The notes under the pieces are model-generated. The model searched no databases and was not told where the DNA came from. It worked only from the letters and a program-made list of their open reading frames with translations. A DNA stretch of 64,000 nucleotides from Marinobacter sp. SS21 (GTDB lineage: Bacteria > Pseudomonadota > Gammaproteobacteria > Pseudomonadales > Oleiphilaceae): positions 1-64,000 of the forward strand of contig NZ_JAQNDA010000016.1 in assembly GCF_028369065.1 (NCBI RefSeq), written 5' to 3'. How positions within the stretch are numbered: the first letter of the stretch is position 1; each line of letters starts with the position of its first letter. Below, piece after piece: positions 56,977-64,000 of the stretch. The position numbers and the translations under genes were made by a program.

Positions 56977-58154
56977 TGCGTAGCGTAACCGTCCTCGGCG
57001 CCAGCGGGTCCATTGGGCAAAGTACCCTGGATGTGATACGGCGCCACCCTGAGCGCTTTTCAGTGTATGCGCTCACCGCCAACCGTCGCGTTGATGACAT
57101 GGTTCGCCTGTGTCTGGAGTTTCGTCCCCGCTTTGCCGTCATGGCGGATCCCAAGGCGGCAGAGCAGCTTGCGGTCCGGCTACCGGATGACGGTGTGACC
57201 GATGTTCTGGCGGGGGAGGCCGGCTTGTGCCAGGTCGCAGCCGCGCCAGAGGTTGATACGGTGATGGCGGCCATCGTGGGGGCTGCGGGGTTGCCGCCAA
57301 CCCTGGCGGCGGCGAACGCCGGAAAACGCGTGTTGCTGGCCAACAAGGAAGCCCTGGTGATGTCCGGGCAGATGTTCATGGATGCGGTCGCCCGTTCCGG
57401 CGCAGAACTGCTGCCGATCGACAGTGAGCACAACGCCATCTTTCAATGCCTGCCCAGTGACCGAATGCGTGATCTCAAGGGCGCGGGGGTTCGTCGCATC
57501 CTGCTGACCGCGTCTGGCGGACCTTTCCGCACCTTCAGTCGGGAGGCCTTGCGGGACGTCACGCCTGCCCAGGCCTGTGCCCATCCCAACTGGTCCATGG
57601 GGCAGAAAATCTCGGTGGATTCGGCCAGTCTGATGAACAAAGGGCTGGAGCTGATCGAGGCCTGCTGGCTGTTTGATACCCGTCCCGAGATGGTTGAGGT
57701 TCACATCCACCCTGAGAGTATTATTCACTCCATGGTGGATTACGTGGATGGCTCGGTGCTTGCACAATTGGGTAGCCCCGATATGCGCACCCCAATCGCC
57801 AATGGCCTGGCCTGGCCGGAGCGCATCGACGCGGGGGTAAAGCCGTTGGATCTGTTTGCGTTGGGACAGTTTAACTTCGAGCGTCCGGACCTGGAGCGTT
57901 TTCCCTGCCTGCGGCTGGCGGCGGAGGCGTTTGAGGCTGGCGGAACCGCACCGGCGGTTCTGAATGCCGCCAATGAAGTCGCGGTGGCGGCCTTTCTGAA
58001 CGGTAAGCTTCGCTTTACCGCCATACCCGTTATGATAGAACGCACGTTGGCTTGTATGACGACAGAGGCGGCAGATGATTTCGATGGGCTCTTTGCCAAG
58101 GACCGGGAGGCCCGGTGCAAGGCGCAGGAACAGTTGCCAAAGATTGCTGTCTGA
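56976..58154 (+). CDS. dxr: 1-deoxy-D-xylulose-5-phosphate reductoisomerase
   Basis: A 392-residue NADPH enzyme for the committed MEP step toward isoprenoids, including the carrier lipid built by Upp[19 protein letters not shown] binds [34 protein letters not shown] and LTASGGPF carry the metal/substrate site. [19 protein letters not shown] and [22 protein letters not shown] follow. The ATG at 56976 is preferred over a TTG six bases upstream. Confidence 0.97.
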   Translation: MRSVTVLGASGSIGQSTLDVIRRHPERFSVYALTANRRVDDMVRLCLEFRPRFAVMADPKAAEQLAVRLPDDGVTDVLAGEAGLCQVAAAPEVDTVMAAIVGAAGLPPTLAAANAGKRVLLANKEALVMSGQMFMDAVARSGAELLPIDSEHNAIFQCLPSDRMRDLKGAGVRRILLTASGGPFRTFSREALRDVTPAQACAHPNWSMGQKISVDSASLMNKGLELIEACWLFDTRPEMVEVHIHPESIIHSMVDYVDGSVLAQLGSPDMRTPIANGLAWPERIDAGVKPLDLFALGQFNFERPDLERFPCLRLAAEAFEAGGTAPAVLNAANEVAVAAFLNGKLRFTAIPVMIERTLACMTTEAADDFDGLFAKDREARCKAQEQLPKIAV

Positions 58155-58190
58155 CGCCTGAAATCCCTTACACAAACAGTCGAGAGCACA

Positions 58191-59540
58191 ATGCAGCTGG
58201 TTCAGACCGTTTTGGCGCTAGTGGTAACCCTGGGTATTCTGGTTACCATTCACGAATTCGGACACTTCTGGGTAGCCCGTCGCTGCGGCGTTAAAGTCCT
58301 GCGATTCTCTGTCGGCTTTGGCAAGCCGTTCTACTCCTGGTACGACAAACACGGCACCGAGTTTGCCATCGCCGCCATACCGCTAGGCGGCTACGTCAAA
58401 ATGCTCGACGAGCGTGAAGGGCCGGTGCCGGACCATGAACGCGACCAGGCTTTTACCTCCAAACCTCCCAGTCAACGTATCGCCATCGCCGCAGCCGGAC
58501 CTGTCGCCAACTTCCTGTTCGCGATCGCCGCCTATTGGCTGTTGGGCGTCGTCGGGTTCACCACCGTTGCCCCCATTGTCGGCGCCATTGAGCCGGAATC
58601 CGTGGCCGAGCGGATGGGCCTGGCGCCTGGCATGGAGATCGTCGCGGTGGATGGCCGTGCGGTGACGTCCTGGCGGGACATCAACATGCGCCTGCTGGAA
58701 CGGGCCGGAGAGCACGACCGTATTGGCATGACCGTGGTGGAGCAGGGCCAGCAACAGACCTTAAGTACCGGACTGGCAGGTTGGCGGTTGGGCGATGAGC
58801 AGTCTTACCCCTTGCAGCAGTTTGGTGTGACGCCCTGGCGGCCGCAGGTGCCCGCGGTACTTGGCGAGATCTTGCCGGAAGGACGGGCAGAGGCCGCCGG
58901 ACTCAAGCCGGGTGACCAGATCCTGGCGGTGAATGGCCAGTCGGTGGTGGATTGGTTTGCCCTGGTTGAGCAGATTCGTGCGGCACCGGAACAGCCGCTG
59001 AATCTGAGCCTACGCCGCGACGGTAACGAACGCATGGTGACGGTTACCCCGGCCGCCTATACCAGCGAGGACGGCGAAACCTTCGGCCTGGTAGGCGCCG
59101 GCGCAACGACCGTGCAGTGGCCTGACGATTTATTGCGCGAGGTCAGTTACAATCCGCTGTCAGCCATTTCCCATGGACTCTCGGCAACCTGGTCCGATAC
59201 CCGACTGACGCTGGTGGCGATCAAGAAAATGCTGACCGGGCTCCTGTCGCCCACCAACCTGAGTGGGCCGATCACCATTGCACGGGTTGCAGAGGCCAGT
59301 GTTAGCTCTGGCTTTGAGGACTTTATCCGGTTCCTGGCCTATCTCAGCGTGAGCCTGGGGGTCTTGAACCTGCTGCCGATCCCGGTCTTGGATGGCGGCC
59401 ATATTGTTTTTTATGCCATCGAGGTCATTCGCCGGAAGCCGCTGTCAGAGCAGGCTCAGGCGTTCGGAATTCGAATTGGCTTGGCAATGATTCTTACATT
59501 GATGGTGTTTGCACTTTACAACGACCTGATGCGGTTGTGA
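58191..59540 (+). CDS. rseP: Site-2 zinc metalloprotease RseP
   Basis: A 449-residue inner-membrane protease that cleaves anti-sigma factor RseA in the envelope stress response. The HEFGHF zinc motif is in the first helix (residues about 21-27). Two PDZ domains lie in the middle (about 125-200 and 220-300; LKPGDQILAVNGQSVVDW). NLLPIPVLDGGHIVFYAIE carries the third zinc ligand Asp. Placed just before bamA, whose substrates signal envelope stress. Confidence 0.97.
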   Translation: MQLVQTVLALVVTLGILVTIHEFGHFWVARRCGVKVLRFSVGFGKPFYSWYDKHGTEFAIAAIPLGGYVKMLDEREGPVPDHERDQAFTSKPPSQRIAIAAAGPVANFLFAIAAYWLLGVVGFTTVAPIVGAIEPESVAERMGLAPGMEIVAVDGRAVTSWRDINMRLLERAGEHDRIGMTVVEQGQQQTLSTGLAGWRLGDEQSYPLQQFGVTPWRPQVPAVLGEILPEGRAEAAGLKPGDQILAVNGQSVVDWFALVEQIRAAPEQPLNLSLRRDGNERMVTVTPAAYTSEDGETFGLVGAGATTVQWPDDLLREVSYNPLSAISHGLSATWSDTRLTLVAIKKMLTGLLSPTNLSGPITIARVAEASVSSGFEDFIRFLAYLSVSLGVLNLLPIPVLDGGHIVFYAIEVIRRKPLSEQAQAFGIRIGLAMILTLMVFALYNDLMRL

Positions 59541-59583
59541 GAATTGCCACCTTCTTACGCGCACTAACAGGCGAACTTATTGA

Positions 59584-61902
59584 ATGAGACGTTCTCTTTT
59601 TGGGGCAGTTTTCGGCCTTTTAGTTACTACCGTGGGTGGCCAGTCAGCGCAAGCTGAAGCGTTCATCGTTTCCGATATTGAAGTAGAGGGCCTGCAGCGG
59701 GTATCCGCAGGCAGCGTCTTCTCGGCGTTCCCGGTTGGCATCGGCGAGTCGATGGATTCGCGAGAGCTGGCCGGCGCTATCAGGACGCTGTTCCGCACCG
59801 GTCTGTTCACGGATGTTGCCGCCAGTCGAGATGGCGGCGTGCTGATCCTGACGGTTCAGGAGCGCCCTTCCATCAGCTCCATCGAAATCGAAGGCAACAA
59901 GAATATCGAGACCAATATGCTGCTTGATGCACTGTCCAGTGCCGGGTTGCAGGAAGGGCAGGTATTCCGGAGGGCCACGCTCGAGCGATTGGAACTTGAA
60001 ATCCTGCGCTCTTACGTCGCTCAAGGCCGTTACAACGCCCGCGTCAAGGCGACGGCGGAGGAGCTGCCGCGGAACCGGGTGGCCATTCAGCTCGATATTA
60101 ACGAAGGCAGCGTTGCCGCGATCCAGCGTATCAACATCGTTGGTAACGAGGCCTTTGACGACGAAGAACTGCTGGATCTGCTGGAGCTGCAGACCAGCAG
60201 TTTGTGGGCGTCACTGACCAGCGCCGACAAGTACGCCCGGGAGCGGCTCAGCGGCGATCTGGAAACCTTGCGTTCTTACTACCTGGATCGGGGCTTCATC
60301 GACTTCACGGTGGAATCCAGTCAGGTCTCCATCTCGCCGGACAAGAAAGAAGTCTTCATTGCTATCGCAGTGGATGAAGGTCCCAAATACACCGTCCGTG
60401 ATATCCAGCTGCGGGGTGAGCTGATCCTGCCCGAAGAGGAGCTTCGGAACCTGATCTTTATTGAGGAAGGGGACGTATTCTCCCGGGCGCACATGACGTC
60501 CACCTCCGAGCTGCTGTCACGGCGTTTGGGCACCGAAGGCTATGCCTTCGCCAATATCAATGCCATCCCGGAAACCCACGATGACAACACCGCCACGGTG
60601 ACCTTCTTCGTGGAGCCGGGTAATCGGGCCTACGTACGTCGCATTAATTTCCAGGGCAACGTCTCGACCCGCGACGATGTGCTGCGCCAGGAAATGACCC
60701 AGATGGAAGGCGGCGTGGCCTCCACTGATCGCATTGAATTCTCCAAGACCCGGCTCGAACGCCTGGGCTTCTTCAAGACCGTCGACGTGGAAACGGTTCC
60801 GGTGCTGGGCACTGACGATCAGGTGGATGTGAACTACACCGTGGAAGAGCAGCCAACCGGCAGCCTCTCTGCGTCTGTCGGCTATTCCCAGACCTCGGGC
60901 GCCATCCTGGGGGCCAGCATCTCGGAGAATAACTTCTTCGGTAGCGGCAAACGGGTGTCCATCGGGGCCAATGTCAGTGATTCCATCAAGAGCGCCAACT
61001 TTTCGTACCTCAACCCCTACTTCACCGTCGACGGGGTGAGTCGTGGCTTTAGCGTTTTTGCCCGGGAGACCGACTACGAAGCCGAGGATATCTCGTCCTA
61101 CCTGCTGGACGAGTACGGCGGTCGCCTGACCTTCGGTTACCCCACCGATCACATCACCCGCATCAACTTCGGCCTTGGCTACACCCATTCCAAGGTCAAG
61201 TCCGGAAGCTTCACCGCCCTGGAAGTTGAAGAATTCATCGAGCAGGAAGGTAACAGTTTTAACAACTACTTCCTGTTCGGTTCCTGGAACCGCAGTACCC
61301 TGAACCGAGGGGTACTGCCGACCGATGGCTACAGCCATTCGGTATCCGCCGACATCGCGGTGCCGGGTAGTGACCTGACATACTACAAGCTGCGCCATCG
61401 CACCGACTTCTACCAGCCCCTCAACGATGCCCAGAGCTGGATCCTGCGAGCCCGCACCGAAGTTGGTTATGGCGATGGCTATGGCGACCGGGATGTGATG
61501 CCGTTCTACGAACATTACTACGCCGGCGGCTATGGTTCGGTCCGGGGCTTTGAAGCCAACTCATTGGGGCCTCTGGCCACCAATAGCCCGAACGACCTGT
61601 CGGATCCGGACCCGTTTGGCGGTAATCTGCTGACCGAGGCCAGCCTGGAACTGATCTTCCCGACACCGTTTGCCAACGACAGCCGATCCATGCGCACATC
61701 GTTCTTCATCGATGGCGGCCAGGTGTTCGACTCCGACCGGGATTTCGATCCGGCGTTCGATGAGTTGCGAGTCTCCGCCGGTGTCGGTTTTCAGTGGATC
61801 ACCGCGGTGGGTCCGCTGGCCTTCAGCCTGGCGAAACCACTCAATGACAAATCCGGGGATGATACCCAGGTCTTCCAGTTCTCGCTGGGCCAAAGCTTCT
61901 GA
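59584..61902 (+). CDS. bamA: Outer-membrane protein assembly factor BamA
   Basis: A 772-residue Omp85 protein that inserts beta-barrels in the outer membrane. It has a signal peptide of about 20 residues (ending GGQSAQAEA). Five POTRA domains follow (about 24-430; FIVSDIEVEGLQRVSAGSVFS and RAYVRRINFQGNVSTRDDVLRQEMTQMEGG), then a 16-strand barrel with the VRGF lid motif (GGYGSVRGFEANSLGP). The end FSLGQSF has the C-terminal Phe needed for recognition. Confidence 0.98.
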   Translation: MRRSLFGAVFGLLVTTVGGQSAQAEAFIVSDIEVEGLQRVSAGSVFSAFPVGIGESMDSRELAGAIRTLFRTGLFTDVAASRDGGVLILTVQERPSISSIEIEGNKNIETNMLLDALSSAGLQEGQVFRRATLERLELEILRSYVAQGRYNARVKATAEELPRNRVAIQLDINEGSVAAIQRINIVGNEAFDDEELLDLLELQTSSLWASLTSADKYARERLSGDLETLRSYYLDRGFIDFTVESSQVSISPDKKEVFIAIAVDEGPKYTVRDIQLRGELILPEEELRNLIFIEEGDVFSRAHMTSTSELLSRRLGTEGYAFANINAIPETHDDNTATVTFFVEPGNRAYVRRINFQGNVSTRDDVLRQEMTQMEGGVASTDRIEFSKTRLERLGFFKTVDVETVPVLGTDDQVDVNYTVEEQPTGSLSASVGYSQTSGAILGASISENNFFGSGKRVSIGANVSDSIKSANFSYLNPYFTVDGVSRGFSVFARETDYEAEDISSYLLDEYGGRLTFGYPTDHITRINFGLGYTHSKVKSGSFTALEVEEFIEQEGNSFNNYFLFGSWNRSTLNRGVLPTDGYSHSVSADIAVPGSDLTYYKLRHRTDFYQPLNDAQSWILRARTEVGYGDGYGDRDVMPFYEHYYAGGYGSVRGFEANSLGPLATNSPNDLSDPDPFGGNLLTEASLELIFPTPFANDSRSMRTSFFIDGGQVFDSDRDFDPAFDELRVSAGVGFQWITAVGPLAFSLAKPLNDKSGDDTQVFQFSLGQSF

Positions 61903-61949
61903 TTACGGACAGGATGAGTCGTAACCGTACAATAACGAGGAGAATTACT

Positions 61950-62450
61950 ATGTTCAGAATACCCGCTCTTGTCGCCCTGCTGGCCTTGATCATCGCCACC
62001 CCGACCGCCATGGCGGAAACCCGGATTGGCGTAGTCGACCTCCGCCAGGCGCTGTTTTCCTCCGACGCCGCGCAGGCGTTTAGCGATCAATTACAACGGG
62101 ATTTTGCCGAGGAGGAAGCCAACGTTCGGGCGGTTCAGGACGCGGCGCGGGAACTGAAGGAGCGTCTGGAAAGTGACGGTGCCATGATGAATGAAACCGA
62201 GCGCAACACCCTGGCGACCCAGTTTCAGGACAAGGTAAAAGAGTTCAATTTCCTCAAGCAGCGTCTGGACTCCACGGTTGCCAGCCGCAAGCAGGCCTTT
62301 CTGGAACAGGCTCGTCCCGACGTGGACGCCGCGGTCAAGGAATTGCTGGAAGAAAATAACCTGGATCTCATCCTGCCCAGCGAAGCGGTGGTGTACGTCA
62401 AGCCTGAGCTGAACCTGACGACCCAGTTACTCGAAAAACTGAACCAGTAA
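61950..62450 (+). CDS. skp: Periplasmic chaperone Skp (OmpH)
   Basis: A 166-residue periplasmic chaperone that holds unfolded outer-membrane proteins. Signal peptide MFRIPALVALLALIIATPTAMA, then ETRIGVVDLRQALFSSDAAQ. Two long coiled-coil arms cover most of the rest. The ATG at 61950 behind GAGGAGA is preferred over a longer frame from 61914. It lies between bamA and lpxD as in most gammaproteobacteria. Confidence 0.95.
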   Translation: MFRIPALVALLALIIATPTAMAETRIGVVDLRQALFSSDAAQAFSDQLQRDFAEEEANVRAVQDAARELKERLESDGAMMNETERNTLATQFQDKVKEFNFLKQRLDSTVASRKQAFLEQARPDVDAAVKELLEENNLDLILPSEAVVYVKPELNLTTQLLEKLNQ

Positions 62451-62518
62451 CGCAACCCTGCCTCTCGACCCCGGGATGACCGGGGCCGCTGTCCTATTAC
62501 CGCGAGCAGAAGCCAGCC

Positions 62519-63544
62519 ATGACCACGCAGACAGTTACCCTCGGAGAAATCGCCCGTTTTCTTGGTGCGGAGCTCAGAGGGGAAGCGGAAACCGAAATCA
62601 CAGGTATTGCTACCTTGCAGGCGGCCCGGCCTGGACAGATTTCGTTTCTGGCCAACCCCAGTTACGCCCGCTACCTTTCTCAAACCCAGGCTTCTGCCGT
62701 CATTGTGGCGCCTGCCGCGGCAGACCAGACTCCGACCAATGTCCTGTTACTGGATAACCCCTATCTCGGGTATGCTCGGCTCAGTCACTGGTTTGATCCG
62801 GCGCCGGTTGCCGAGCCGGGAGTACACCCCAGTGCCATTGTCGATTCCAGTGCGGTTGTGCCCGACAGTGCAAGCGTCGGGCCTCTGGCCGTGCTGGAAG
62901 CTGGCGTGGTCCTTGGCGACAACGTGGTGGTGGGCGCCGGCTCGGTGATTGGCGCCCGCTGCCAGATTGGTGCCGGTTCCGTGCTACGGCCCCGAGTGAC
63001 CCTGGCCCATGACGTGGTGGTCGGGGCGCGTTGTCACCTGCTCAGCGGAGCGGTGCTGGGCTCAGACGGCTTTGGTTTTGCAAACGAACGCGGAGTTTGG
63101 CATCGCATCGCCCAGGTTGGCCGAGTGGTGCTCGGGGACGACGTGGAAGTAGGGGCGAATACCACCATCGACCGCGGCGCTCTTGACGACACCGTGATCG
63201 GCAATGGCGTGAAGCTCGATAACCTGATTCAGATTGCCCACAACGTCAGCATTGGCGACCATACCGCCATGGCGGCGAAGGTGGGAATCGCCGGCAGCAC
63301 CCGAATTGGCCGTCACTGTGTCTTTGGCGGCGCTTCGGGAGTGGCTGGCCATTTGGAGATCGCCGACCAGGTGCACCTGACCGGGATGACCCTGGTAACG
63401 GGCAACCTATCGGAGCCCGGGGTCTATTCCTCGGGGACCGGCGCGGAATCAAACAAGCAGTGGCGGAAAAATGCGGTTCGCTTCCGACAGCTCGATGCAA
63501 TGGCAAGACGGCTGAAGGAACTGGAAAAGAAAATTGAGGGCTGA
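62519..63544 (+). CDS. lpxD: UDP-3-O-(R-3-hydroxyacyl)glucosamine N-acyltransferase
   Basis: A 341-residue lipid A enzyme adding the second hydroxyacyl chain. The N-terminal uridine-binding domain (about 1-100) is followed by left-handed beta-helix hexapeptides ([19 protein letters not shown] onward). [43 protein letters not shown] and the catalytic His segment [20 protein letters not shown] are conserved. A C-terminal helix ends [11 protein letters not shown]. Confidence 0.97.
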   Translation: MTTQTVTLGEIARFLGAELRGEAETEITGIATLQAARPGQISFLANPSYARYLSQTQASAVIVAPAAADQTPTNVLLLDNPYLGYARLSHWFDPAPVAEPGVHPSAIVDSSAVVPDSASVGPLAVLEAGVVLGDNVVVGAGSVIGARCQIGAGSVLRPRVTLAHDVVVGARCHLLSGAVLGSDGFGFANERGVWHRIAQVGRVVLGDDVEVGANTTIDRGALDDTVIGNGVKLDNLIQIAHNVSIGDHTAMAAKVGIAGSTRIGRHCVFGGASGVAGHLEIADQVHLTGMTLVTGNLSEPGVYSSGTGAESNKQWRKNAVRFRQLDAMARRLKELEKKIEG

Positions 63545-63555
63545 GGCCGATCCTG

Positions 63556-64000
63556 ATGATGCATATTCAAGAAATCATGGAGTTTCTTCCACATCGCTAT
63601 CCATTCCTGCTGGTGGATCGAGTACTGGAAGTTGAAAAAGGAAAGTCGATCGTTGGATACAAAAATGTATCCATCAACGAGCCATTCTTCACCGGCCACT
63701 TCCCGAACAACCCGATTATGCCCGGTGTGCTGATTGTTGAAGCAATGGCGCAGTTGTCGGGAATTCTTGGTTTTGTCACTGTGGAAAGAAAGCCATCCGA
63801 TGGCGTGGTACACTACCTCGCCGGCTCCAGCAAGGTGCGGTTCAAGCGCCCTGTGGTGCCCGGGGATCAGCTGCGGATGGAATCGCAGTTTATATCCGGT
63901 AAACATGGAATCTGGAAATTTGACTGCCGCGCGCTGGTGGATGGCGAAGTTGCCTGTGTCGCGGAAGTGATGACCGCTGAGAGAGAGATTGATGGCGACA
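63556..64000 (+). CDS. fabZ: 3-hydroxyacyl-ACP dehydratase FabZ (cut by the window edge)
   Basis: The first 148 codons of FabZ, which dehydrates 3-hydroxyacyl-ACP in fatty-acid synthesis. [19 protein letters not shown], then [26 protein letters not shown] contains the catalytic His and Glu. [17 protein letters not shown] follows. The frame is still open at 64000, close to the usual family length. An ATG at 63559 is an alternative start. It starts 11 bp after lpxD, in the normal lpxD-fabZ-lpxA order. Confidence 0.95.
   Translation, partial: MMHIQEIMEFLPHRYPFLLVDRVLEVEKGKSIVGYKNVSINEPFFTGHFPNNPIMPGVLIVEAMAQLSGILGFVTVERKPSDGVVHYLAGSSKVRFKRPVVPGDQLRMESQFISGKHGIWKFDCRALVDGEVACVAEVMTAEREIDGD

Noticed and set aside
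60517..61515. Minus-strand 332-codon frame inside bamA
   Set aside because: Antisense shadow; bamA is full-length and conserved.

Overview
The window is a gammaproteobacterial chromosome segment, most like Marinobacter or a close relative. The evidence is the core block rpsB-tsf-pyrH-frr-uppS-cdsA-dxr-rseP-bamA-skp-lpxD-fabZ, the dapC/dapD/glnD/map neighbourhood, and an MvaT-type H-NS protein. This assignment rests on gene order and protein look only. I saw no rRNA, tRNA or CRISPR array.

Region 1 (1-27.9 kb) is a large surface-polysaccharide locus on the + strand. The first 6.7 kb is visibly AT-rich and holds two PAPS-dependent sulfotransferases, a Wzy-like polymerase and two glycosyltransferases. 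A possible ops element precedes a DUF1972 glycosyltransferase and the dTDP-rhamnose genes rfbBACD, followed by a first Wzx flippase. A stand-alone APS kinase (cysC) and an SLC13 permease come next. With the sulfotransferases they suggest sulfate uptake, PAPS synthesis and sulfation of a glycan. A second assembly set follows: a Wzz-like protein, a second Wzx, a second Wzy, three glycosyltransferases and a pglC-pglD-pglE-pglF cassette for a di-N-acetylbacillosamine-type initiating sugar. A TviB-like UDP-sugar dehydrogenase closes the locus with a clear terminator. pglF carries a 12-G run inside its reading frame, a possible phase-variation switch.

Region 2 (28.0-38.8 kb) is accessory DNA. mvaT is followed by an orphan type VI secretion island: vgrG, a DUF4123 adaptor, a VasX-like membrane effector of 1242 residues and a membrane protein that is probably its immunity protein. 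A 1442-bp unit (last 115 effector codons + immunity gene + a REP) is then repeated exactly in tandem, giving an orphan effector tail and a second immunity gene. The two immunity copies differ mainly in their AT-rich transmembrane segment. A REP-associated tyrosine transposase (RAYT) with REP sequences carrying its GTAG signature, and a 154-bp direct repeat, adjoin the island.

Region 3 (38.8-51.5 kb) holds gloA, manC, a small Clp-N/P-loop protein of unknown role, a membrane-anchored cold-shock-domain protein, slyX, and the minus-strand lysine/nitrogen group dapE, dapD, arsC-like, dapC, glnD and map.

Region 4 (51.8-64.0 kb) is the conserved translation/envelope block on the + strand, ending in a fabZ cut by the window edge. 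In regions 3 and 4 several genes (dapC, glnD, pyrH, and dapD beside REPs) are followed by short degenerate tandem repeats whose first unit includes the stop codon.
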